Below, piece by piece: positions 1-5,156 of a stretch of DNA of 11,717 nucleotides. The translations under genes were made by a program, and so were the position numbers. The stretch is from Candidatus Portnoybacteria bacterium CG_4_10_14_0_2_um_filter_44_20 (GTDB lineage Bacteria > Patescibacteriota > Minisyncoccia > Portnoybacterales > GCA-002795985): assembly GCA_002792395.1 (NCBI GenBank), contig PFOG01000123.1, forward strand, positions 1 through 11,717, written 5' to 3'. How positions within the stretch are numbered: the stretch's first letter is position 1; every line of letters begins with the position of its first letter. Under the pieces are notes generated by a model. The model saw only the letters and a list, made by a program, of their open reading frames with translations. It was not told the DNA's origin and ran no database searches.

Positions 1-312
1 CCATTGGCCAGTAGTAAGGAGGGGAATCCCAAACTGACCGAACGTTTTCAACTGATTATTGGTGGTTTAGAGTTGGTGAACGCTTTCTCCGAGCTTAATG
101 ATTCTATTGAACAAGACAGACGGATGAAAGAACAGATAGAAAAGCACGGTGAAGATGTGCGTTATGACACTGATTTCATCGAAGCCTTGGAATACGGCAT
201 GCCGCCGGCCGCCGGTTGGGGAATGGGGATTGACAGGTTGGTCGCTCTATTAACCGACACGCACAATTTACGGGACGTAATATTATTCCCGACCATGAGG
301 CCAAAACAGTAA
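1..312 (+). CDS. lysS: Lysyl-tRNA synthetase (class II), C-terminal fragment
   Basis: This is the 3' end of a class II lysyl-tRNA synthetase, which charges tRNA-Lys in the cytoplasm; the 5' part lies outside the window. The 103 visible residues show the usual C-terminal block: an LTERF-type segment, GLELVNAFSELND (substrate pocket), an EALEYGMPP strand, and class II motif 3 as GWGMGIDRLVALLT followed by LRDVILFPTMRP, the normal end of the protein. The frame is open to the left edge, so no start can be assigned. The stop is TAA at 310-312. The palindromic and heptamer repeats begin only after the stop, so the protein end looks intact. Identification rests on several conserved motifs and is secure. 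Confidence 0.95.
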   Translation, partial: PLASSKEGNPKLTERFQLIIGGLELVNAFSELNDSIEQDRRMKEQIEKHGEDVRYDTDFIEALEYGMPPAAGWGMGIDRLVALLTDTHNLRDVILFPTMRPKQ

Positions 313-318
313 AAACTT

Positions 319-362
319 GAAATCGAAGTACGAAATTCGAAGCAAATTTAAATAACCAAAAC
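319..362. repeat. Degenerate heptamer array (copy A)
   Basis: Six consecutive 7-nt units can be laid end to end from 319 to 360, for example AAGTACG then AAATTCG at 326-339, and the tract ends in ACCAAAAC (355-362). The same order of units (TCG-ending heptamers, then AARCAAA, then TTT/AAA units, then ACCAAAAC) recurs at about 11006-11056, so this is a repeat family and not simple AT-richness. It lies between the lysS stop and the palindrome at 381. Confidence 0.6.
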
Positions 363-380
363 TTTAAAACTAAAATATTT

Positions 381-407
381 GTCATTCCCGCGAAAGCGGG
401 AATCCAG
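381..407 (+). repeat. 27-nt palindromic repeat, left copy
   Basis: A perfect 8-bp stem ATTCCCGC (384-391) / GCGGGAAT (396-403) closes on a GAAA tetraloop and is flanked by GTC on the left and CCAG on the right. An inverted copy at 1014-1040 matches 26 of 27 positions, and a decayed copy sits inside the hydrolase gene at 2636-2660. Similar stem-loops are common as dispersed REP-like repeats in many bacterial genomes. The left copy ends 6 nt before the start codon of the hypothetical gene. Confidence 0.85.
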
Positions 408-413
408 AAATAA

Positions 414-1010
414 ATGTGGAAGAATAATTTTAAAAAATATTTTAATAAAGTAAATTTCAAAAGAGTCGTTCTTATTTTAATAGTAGGAATTATTTTTATT
501 TTTTCGTTTTATAGTTTATTCAGGATTAATAAAATGAATTTTTGGATTAATAAGGAATGTGAAAAACGTGTTTATACGAATTATACAAGGGAGGAAATGC
601 TACCAATAAGTAATGAGCAGAGAGAGGAGTTAGAAAAAGTTGATGCAGAGTGTAATTTATACAAAAAATATCTTATGGACAAAAATGCAGATGTTGTTAT
701 TCATCTTTATGGCCCGCAAAAATATATTCCATTAACGGATTTACCATTAAATATAAAACAATCTTATTTTGCTTGCCAAAACTCAGGAGGGTATGAAAAA
801 GTAAAAAGTATATTAAATAGTGGGCATGAGGCGAAAATGGTTCCAGACGAGGAAAAACGCGCGATAAGTAGACAAGAAGTTGGTGATTATCAAGAATGTT
901 TGAAGAATCAAAAAGAAGCGACAAAAGAACGGCCAGAGGCATATAAATTTTTAATTATCGTAGATTCAATAATTTTAGTTATTGGTTTATTATTGTTAAA
1001 ATTTTGGTAA
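414..1010 (+). CDS. Hypothetical two-TM protein, AT-rich
   Basis: I do not recognise this 198-residue protein. It has a basic N-terminus (about residues 1-17), a first hydrophobic segment (about 18-38), a hydrophilic middle of roughly 135 residues with four Cys (in KECEK, DAECN, FACQN and QECLKN), and a second hydrophobic segment at the very C-terminus (about 177-196). The loop of about 140 residues between the two segments would therefore sit on one side of the membrane, and the paired Cys would suit disulfides if it is outside. The start is the first ATG; the next in-frame ATG (534) would remove the first membrane segment. No Shine-Dalgarno is visible. Base composition is clearly more AT-rich than the genes on either side, and the gene is bracketed by inverted copies of the same palindrome, suggesting separate origin. 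It is real by length and membrane layout, but its function is unknown. Confidence 0.7.
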   Translation: MWKNNFKKYFNKVNFKRVVLILIVGIIFIFSFYSLFRINKMNFWINKECEKRVYTNYTREEMLPISNEQREELEKVDAECNLYKKYLMDKNADVVIHLYGPQKYIPLTDLPLNIKQSYFACQNSGGYEKVKSILNSGHEAKMVPDEEKRAISRQEVGDYQECLKNQKEATKERPEAYKFLIIVDSIILVIGLLLLKFW

Positions 1011-1013
1011 TCA

Positions 1014-1040
1014 CTGGATTCCCGCTTGCGCGGGAATGAC
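1014..1040 (-). repeat. 27-nt palindromic repeat, right inverted copy
   Basis: This is the reverse complement of the repeat at 381-407 with one mismatch, in the loop. The 8-bp stem is ATTCCCGC (1018-1025) / GCGGGAAT (1030-1037) with loop TTGC. It starts 3 nt after the hypothetical gene's stop and ends 11 nt before the serS start codon, so it could also act as a transcript 3'-end hairpin, although no T-tract follows. Confidence 0.85.
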
Positions 1041-1051
1041 AGAATAATTAT

Positions 1052-2362
1052 ATGCTTGATATAAAATTCATCCGAGAAAATAGGGAAGCACTAAAAGAAA
1101 CCATTAAAAATAAAGGGATTGATTTGGATTTGGGTAATTTATTGGCAACAGACGAGAAAAGAGTAGGGCTGATGCGGGAGATTGAGGATTTGCAGGCGGA
1201 AAAAAATAAGCTCAACGATGAGATGCGCTCGACTGACGACAAGAAAAAAGTGATTGTGAGGGGCAAAGAAATCAAAGAAAAAATTGCGGAACTTGAGCCG
1301 CAATATAAAGAAGCCAAACGACAGTTCGACGAATTGATGGTAAGGGTTCCCAATTTAGTTTCTTCGGATACGCCGGTTGGCAAGAATAGCGATGACAATG
1401 CCGAAGTTGAAAAATGGGGAGATATTCCAAAATTTGACTTTGGGCCGAAAGACCATGTCCAGCTTGGTAAAGACCTTGATATCCTTGATCTGGAAAGAGG
1501 CGCTAAGGTTGGCGGCTACCGAGGGTATTATCTTAAAAACGAAGGAACGCTTTTGGTTATGGCGCTGATGATGCATGCTATGCAAAAAATGGTTGAATGC
1601 GGATATAAACCGATGATTCCGCCGACTCTGGTAAAAAGTTTTGCCTTATTTGGCAGCGGTTATTTCAGCGGACTGGAGTATAACGGCGAAGTTGACGAAG
1701 TTTATCAGGTTGCCACTTCCGACAAAGAGGTGGATGGCACGAAATCAAAGGAAAAGAAATTTTTGGTCGGGACAGCCGAACCCTCTCTACTTGCTTATTA
1801 TTCCGACGAGGTCCTTGAAGAAAGTCGGCTGCCGATCCGGATTTGCGGCTACAGCCAATGTTATCGAAGCGAAATAGGAAGTTATGGCAAGGATACAAAG
1901 GGTTTTTATCGGGTCCACGAATTTATGAAAATTGAACAGGTGGTAATTACCGCGGCGAATATGGCCGAGTCGAATAAACTGCAAGACGAGATGGTTTCAA
2001 TTTCCAAGGAAATCCATCGCGATTTGGGCTTGCCGTATCGCTTGTTGCAAATTTGTACCGGTGATATGTCGCCAGGCAAGCATCGGGCTTTTGATATTGA
2101 AGTCTGGCTGCCCGCTTCTAACCGTTGGGCGGAAACCGGATCGGCCAGTAATTTTTTGGATTGGCAGGCAAGGCGGCTGAATGTGAAATATATTGATAAA
2201 GAGGGAAACCGGAAGTTCGTTTATATGCTGAATAACACTGCTTTGCCAAGTGTCAGGCCATTCATCGCGATCCTGGAAAATTATCAGCAGAAAGACGGTT
2301 CGGTTGTCGTGCCGGAAGTTTTAAGAAAATACGTTGGTAAGGATGTTATCGGGGTAAAATAA
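1052..2362 (+). CDS. serS: Seryl-tRNA synthetase
   Basis: Class II seryl-tRNA synthetase, 436 residues (usual length about 420-430), charging tRNA-Ser in the cytoplasm. The N-terminus MLDIKFIREN is the standard SerRS opening and fixes the start at this ATG. Residues about 27-110 form the charged helical-arm coiled coil that grips the tRNA long variable arm. The serine-site TAE motif is at residues 241-243, here GTAEPSL. Class II motif 2 follows with Arg272 and Glu274 (CYRSEIG) and then FYRVHEF. Motif 3 includes ETGSASNF, the WQARR segment, and PSVRPFIAILENYQ with Arg402. The signature differs from the commonest bacterial form (FYRVHEF for a more usual HQF, TGSASNF for SSCSN), as expected in a divergent lineage, but no catalytic motif is lost. 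No Shine-Dalgarno precedes the start; the 27-nt palindrome ends 11 nt upstream. Confidence 0.96.
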   Translation: MLDIKFIRENREALKETIKNKGIDLDLGNLLATDEKRVGLMREIEDLQAEKNKLNDEMRSTDDKKKVIVRGKEIKEKIAELEPQYKEAKRQFDELMVRVPNLVSSDTPVGKNSDDNAEVEKWGDIPKFDFGPKDHVQLGKDLDILDLERGAKVGGYRGYYLKNEGTLLVMALMMHAMQKMVECGYKPMIPPTLVKSFALFGSGYFSGLEYNGEVDEVYQVATSDKEVDGTKSKEKKFLVGTAEPSLLAYYSDEVLEESRLPIRICGYSQCYRSEIGSYGKDTKGFYRVHEFMKIEQVVITAANMAESNKLQDEMVSISKEIHRDLGLPYRLLQICTGDMSPGKHRAFDIEVWLPASNRWAETGSASNFLDWQARRLNVKYIDKEGNRKFVYMLNNTALPSVRPFIAILENYQQKDGSVVVPEVLRKYVGKDVIGVK

Positions 2363-2380
2363 AGTAGGTGGGGGACAAAG

Positions 2381-2405
2381 AGAGGCGGTTGTCTGACCGC
2401 TTTTT
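2381..2405 (+). terminator. Rho-independent terminator after serS
   Basis: The stem GCGGT (2385-2389) / ACCGC (2396-2400) is extended by a G-T pair and an A-T pair, has a 6-nt loop, and is followed at once by TTTTT (2401-2405). It lies about 20 nt after the serS stop and just before the next gene's promoter. Confidence 0.75.
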
Positions 2406-2420
2406 AATTTTGCCTTCAGC

Positions 2421-2429
2421 TGATATACT
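2421..2429 (+). promoter_or_regulatory. Extended -10 promoter, probably leaderless transcript
   Basis: TGA directly followed by TATACT (2424-2429) forms an extended -10. The hydrolase ATG begins at 2436, where transcription would be expected to start, so the mRNA would be leaderless or nearly so. The -35 region is weak (T-rich 2401-2406, shared with the terminator T-tract), which fits an extended -10 promoter. No Shine-Dalgarno would fit in so short a leader. Confidence 0.55.
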
Positions 2430-2435
2430 AAAAGC

Positions 2436-3188
2436 ATGGAATATCCAATAATTATACTTCATGGCTGGGGGGCGACGGTTAAATCTTATGGCCGGCTGAA
2501 GCCACTATTAGAGCAGGGAGGAAATTCTGTCTTTGTTTTTGATTTGCCGGGCTTTGGTAAAGAAGCGTTGCCGCCGAGAGCGTGGTCGGTGGGCGATTAT
2601 GCGGATTGGGTAGAAAATAAAATACGAGAAGAATTGGATTCCCGCTCTCGTAGGAATGACAACGGTAGTAAATTTATTTTATACGGTCATTCGTTTGGCG
2701 GGAGGATTGCGATTAAAATCGCGGCGCGGCGGCCTGAAGGATTGCGAGGTTTAATATTGTGCGATACGGCCGGGGTTACCCCGCGTCCAAAAACAAAAAT
2801 CGCAATATTCAGTTTTTTATCTAAAATTGGTAACGTGACATTTTCATTGCCGTCGCTAAAATTTTTAAGGCCGTTGGCCAGAAAGTTCGTTTATTGGCTT
2901 TCCGGCGAGCGGGATTACCATTATTTGCAGGGCGATGTGATGAGGGAAACGTTTAGGGCGGTGGTCTCGGAGGATTTAAGCTCTTTTTTGCCAAAAATTC
3001 ATACACCGACTATGGTTGTTTGGGGAGAAAAAGACAGAATGACGCCCCTCGGCGATGCTTATGCTATTAATCGGGGAATCGCGGGCAGTAAATTAGAAAT
3101 TTTGGGAAAAATCGGGCACAATCCTCATTTAGAGACGCCGGAAAAACTGGCGGCCATTGTGGATAAATTTATTAAAGAACTCGACTAA
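2436..3188 (+). CDS. Alpha/beta hydrolase
   Basis: A 250-residue cytoplasmic alpha/beta-hydrolase fold protein; the substrate cannot be told from sequence. Visible landmarks are the oxyanion-hole HGWG at residues 9-12, the DLPGFG turn at 36-41, the nucleophile elbow GHSFGG with Ser86, the acid Asp200 in WGEKDRMTP, and the base His228 in IGHNPHLETP. Cap-domain sequence fills about 118-180. The catalytic triad is therefore complete. Residues about 68-75 (DSRSRRND) are encoded by a decayed copy of the 27-nt palindrome inserted in frame in the loop just before the strand that leads to Ser86. The gene has its own leaderless-type promoter and ends 3 nt before the Mur ligase start, so the two are almost certainly co-transcribed. 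A role in processing a cell-envelope substrate with the ligase is possible but is inferred only from neighbourhood. Confidence 0.9.
   Translation: MEYPIIILHGWGATVKSYGRLKPLLEQGGNSVFVFDLPGFGKEALPPRAWSVGDYADWVENKIREELDSRSRRNDNGSKFILYGHSFGGRIAIKIAARRPEGLRGLILCDTAGVTPRPKTKIAIFSFLSKIGNVTFSLPSLKFLRPLARKFVYWLSGERDYHYLQGDVMRETFRAVVSEDLSSFLPKIHTPTMVVWGEKDRMTPLGDAYAINRGIAGSKLEILGKIGHNPHLETPEKLAAIVDKFIKELD
2636..2660 (-). repeat. Decayed palindromic repeat inside the hydrolase gene
   Basis: It matches the repeat at 1016-1040 at 21 of 25 positions, with identical outer arms (GGATTCCCGC on the left, GGAATGAC on the right) and all four changes in the inner stem or loop, so only a 5-bp ATTCC/GGAAT stem remains. 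It is translated in the phase that reads DSRSRRND. The phase beginning at GGA would meet a TAG inside the element. Confidence 0.8.
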
Positions 3189-3191
3189 ACT

Positions 3192-4679
3192 ATGATTTTT
3201 TTCTATGTTATTTTGCTTTTAGTGGGTCTTATTCTCACTAAGTCCAGCCTTTTTTGGGTTTATTTGTGGCAGACAAAAGAATATCGGCTTGACCGTTTTT
3301 GGGCAGAATACGGCTATCCTAAGAAATTAGGAAGATTTTGGCTTTTTTCCGGCGGACGAAAGTTCCATCAGCCGGTTCAGACAATAAAAAGCGTTTTGAT
3401 TCATTTTATTTCGCTGGTTGTTGTGGCCTTGGGAATGTTTGTTCTGTTGAAAATATTTTTAGGAGGGGCTTTGTCCAATAGCTGGCTGCTGATTATCAGC
3501 CTTATTATTTTGTATCTTTTGATGCCTCTTATCGTTTCCTTCAATGTTTTGATATTTTATATTCCGACAGTTATCATTAAGCATATTATTTACAGGCTGG
3601 CCGCGAAAAAAATGCGGAAAATTGGTTCAAAGGAGCGCTATAATTTAATAGTTATCGGTATAACTGGCAGTTATGGAAAATCATCAGCCAAAGAATTTTT
3701 AGCGCAGATTTTGGAAAAGAAATTTAATGTGATTAAAACGCCGGAAAACGTGAATAGCGAGATTGGAGTGGCGAAGTTCGTGTTAAAAAATGTTAACCCT
3801 TCGATAAGCTCAGGGCACAATGAACAGCGGGTGTTCATTGTGGAAATGGGGGCGTACAAAAGAGGAGAGATAAAACGAATTTGCGACATTGTTAAGCCGA
3901 AAATAGGAATAATAACCGGCATTGGCGAACAGCATTTGGCTTTGTTTGGTTCGATTGAAAATATCAAGAAAGCCAAATTTGAGCTGATAGAGTCTTTACC
4001 CGTAGACGGTTTGGCGGTTTTTTGCGGAGAGAATAAGTATTGTTTGGAGCTGGCGGAAAAGCACGAAAAGAAAAAGGTGGTATGCGGCGTGAGCGACGCG
4101 AATAAATACGTGAGTTATACGAACCTACCGAAACACTATTTGTCGAACATTGTCGCGGCCGCTGAGGTGGCGAAATATCTAGGTATGAGCGATGAGGAAA
4201 TAAAAGAAGCGATTAAAAATATTAAATTAACCGAGCGGATGACAAAAACTTTTACCGGCCGCAATGGCGCTTTGGTAATCGACGATACTTACAGCGCGAA
4301 TCCTGATGGTGTTTTAGCCGCTTTGGATTATTTGGCGCGGCAAAAGCAAAAGACTAAAATAATTGTGATGCCTTGTTTGATTGAATTGGGAGGGGCGGCG
4401 GAAGAGGTGCATCATCGAATTGGTAAGAGAATCGGGGAAGTTTGCGATTTGGCAATAATTACTACCTCCGATTATTTTAGTATAATAAAAGAGGAGGCGG
4501 GCTTTGTGGTGAGCTCCTCGAGTCGAGCTCGGAGTCGAGACTCGTCGAACCAGGACAAGTCAGTTTTAGTCGGCTCCCCATCTAAGGCGATAGAATTTTT
4601 GAAAGACAAATTAAATCCGGATACGGCGGTATTATTGGAAGGGCGGTTAGCACAGGAGATTGTAGATTTTATGAAATAA
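3192..4679 (+). CDS. Membrane-anchored Mur ligase family protein (MurF-like)
   Basis: A 495-residue ATP-dependent amide ligase of the Mur family. Residues 1-25, about 62-90 and about 96-132 are strongly hydrophobic, about four membrane passes, and replace the soluble UDP-sugar-binding domain of classical MurF. The central ATPase domain begins at about 150: P-loop GITGSYGKSS at 156-165, a VEMGAY strand, GIGEQHLALFGS, and the AKFE motif with Lys262, the position carbamylated in Mur ligases. The C-terminal domain carries the MurF-type signature IDDTYSANPDG, then LIELGG and LLEGR. MurF joins D-Ala-D-Ala to UDP-MurNAc-tripeptide; with a membrane domain in place of the nucleotide-sugar domain, a lipid-linked acceptor is possible here, but that is inference. 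Two in-frame repeat insertions (residues about 202-213 and 439-455) fall in loops between motifs. It follows the hydrolase by 3 nt with no Shine-Dalgarno. Confidence 0.88.
   Translation: MIFFYVILLLVGLILTKSSLFWVYLWQTKEYRLDRFWAEYGYPKKLGRFWLFSGGRKFHQPVQTIKSVLIHFISLVVVALGMFVLLKIFLGGALSNSWLLIISLIILYLLMPLIVSFNVLIFYIPTVIIKHIIYRLAAKKMRKIGSKERYNLIVIGITGSYGKSSAKEFLAQILEKKFNVIKTPENVNSEIGVAKFVLKNVNPSISSGHNEQRVFIVEMGAYKRGEIKRICDIVKPKIGIITGIGEQHLALFGSIENIKKAKFELIESLPVDGLAVFCGENKYCLELAEKHEKKKVVCGVSDANKYVSYTNLPKHYLSNIVAAAEVAKYLGMSDEEIKEAIKNIKLTERMTKTFTGRNGALVIDDTYSANPDGVLAALDYLARQKQKTKIIVMPCLIELGGAAEEVHHRIGKRIGEVCDLAIITTSDYFSIIKEEAGFVVSSSSRARSRDSSNQDKSVLVGSPSKAIEFLKDKLNPDTAVLLEGRLAQEIVDFMK
3797..3830 (+). 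repeat. In-frame palindromic element 1 in the Mur ligase gene
   Basis: CCCTTCGATAAGCTCAGGG (3797-3815) has outer arms CCCT/AGGG separated by the same TC/TC internal mismatch seen in the elements at 5401 and 6285. It continues as GCACAATGAACAGCGG. CCCTTCGA-AGCTCAGGG palindromes are widespread dispersed repeats. It encodes about residues 202-213, between the helix ending VLKNV and the strand VFIVEMGAY. Confidence 0.65.
4506..4552 (+). repeat. In-frame palindromic element 2 in the Mur ligase gene
   Basis: Outer arms TGGT (4507-4510) / ACCA (4549-4552) enclose an inner stem CGAGTC (4519-4524) / GACTCG (4539-4544) with GAGCTC in the loop. The flanks GTGGTGAGC and GTCGAACCA are typical ends of a common dispersed palindrome. 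The translation is a Ser/Arg-rich low-complexity stretch (residues about 439-455), unlike the rest of the protein. Confidence 0.6.
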
Positions 4680-4706
4680 AATTTTCTTCAAAAAAGATTT
4701 TCTTCG

Positions 4707-4738
4707 AAAAAAAAGACCCAGACAGATTTTGCTGGGTC
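4707..4738 (-). terminator. Rho-independent terminator of the first minus-strand island
   Basis: Read on the minus strand, a perfect 7-bp stem GACCCAG (RNA 5' arm at 4738-4732) / CTGGGTC (4721-4715) with a 10-nt loop is followed directly by eight T (4714-4707). It lies 7 nt after the stop of the small membrane protein. On the plus strand no T-tract follows, so it serves the minus-strand gene. Confidence 0.9.
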
Positions 4739-4745
4739 GCCATGA

Positions 4746-5015
4746 TTAATCTTTGGATCTCCTGAATTCTTGAAAAAGATCTACGACTAATATGAGCCAA
4801 CAAATTGCGACTATGCCGAAGCAGATAGTTAGCGGCTCAAACCAGGTGTTATGGCCAGCCCAGATTAGGGTTTGTCCTCCCCAAGAGATGGCTGTAAGAA
4901 GACTTATTATGGACGCGATCAAGGCCGGTCTTTTCTCGTAGGGACGCTGTCCGACCCAGAGCATAAAAACGCAGGAAGCAAGTGTCAGTATGATCGGCGG
5001 GACGGATAGGTTCAT
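4746..5015 (-). CDS. Small three-TM membrane protein, unknown function
   Basis: I do not recognise this 89-residue protein. It is hydrophobic with three likely membrane segments (about residues 4-22, 31-55 and 60-82), a short charged hairpin GQRPYEKRP between the first two, and a charged C-terminal tail EFRRSKD. The start is well supported: AAGGAG (5030-5025 on the minus strand) lies 9 nt before the ATG, one of the few real Shine-Dalgarno sequences here. A possible 25-codon leader ORF ends in TGA overlapping this ATG (ATGA), implying translational coupling. The gene has its own TTGACA promoter and a strong terminator, so it is an independent unit placed against the direction of the hydrolase/ligase and DegT/FemAB genes. 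Signals around it make it convincing despite its size. Confidence 0.78.
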   Translation of the reverse strand: MNLSVPPIILTLASCVFMLWVGQRPYEKRPALIASIISLLTAISWGGQTLIWAGHNTWFEPLTICFGIVAICWLILVVDLFQEFRRSKD

Positions 5016-5089
5016 CGGTTCTTTCTCCTTAGGTTAGCACGTCCAGCAACACAAGGAGTGCCAATATCACCAATAAAACTTATAGTCAT
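5012..5089 (-). CDS. Possible leader peptide coupled to the small membrane protein
   Basis: A 25-codon ORF with ATG at 5089 begins MTISFIGDIG and ends LRRKNR. GGAGGG (minus strand 5104-5099) stands 9 nt upstream of this ATG; another in-frame ATG two codons earlier (5095) is only 3 nt from it, so the later one is preferred. Its TGA stop (5014-5012) overlaps the next gene's ATG as ATGA, and the downstream Shine-Dalgarno AAGGAG lies inside its last codons. It could be a leader or coupling ORF, or a chance reading frame; the correct Shine-Dalgarno spacing and the overlap favour the former. Function unknown. Confidence 0.45.
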   Translation of the reverse strand: MTISFIGDIGTPCVAGRANLRRKNR

Positions 5090-5127
5090 AGGCATTTTCC
5101 CTCCAGTCAAGGTGCTAGATTAGCTTT

Positions 5128-5156
5128 AAAATATCATAATTAATCTAAGCTGTCAA
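5128..5156 (-). promoter_or_regulatory. Promoter of the first minus-strand island, with a possible operator
   Basis: Read on the minus strand: a perfect -35 TTGACA (5156-5151), a 17-nt spacer, -10 TATTTT (5133-5128) preceded by TGA as an extended -10. An inverted repeat TAGATTA (5116-5122) / TAATCTA (5141-5147) is centred within a base or so of the -10, a position suited to a repressor operator. The -35 abuts the DegT start codon at 5157, so this promoter is divergent from that gene. Confidence 0.7.

Noticed and set aside
176..460. Minus-strand ORF containing IPAFAGMT
   Set aside because: That peptide is the translation of the palindromic repeat at 381-407 in another frame, and the rest is antisense to lysS. 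Such peptides recur wherever this repeat lies and do not indicate a gene.
1048..1398. Minus-strand ORF of 116 codons, Ser/Leu-rich
   Set aside because: Fully antisense to the serS coiled-coil arm. The composition is what a Lys/Glu-rich helix gives on the opposite strand.
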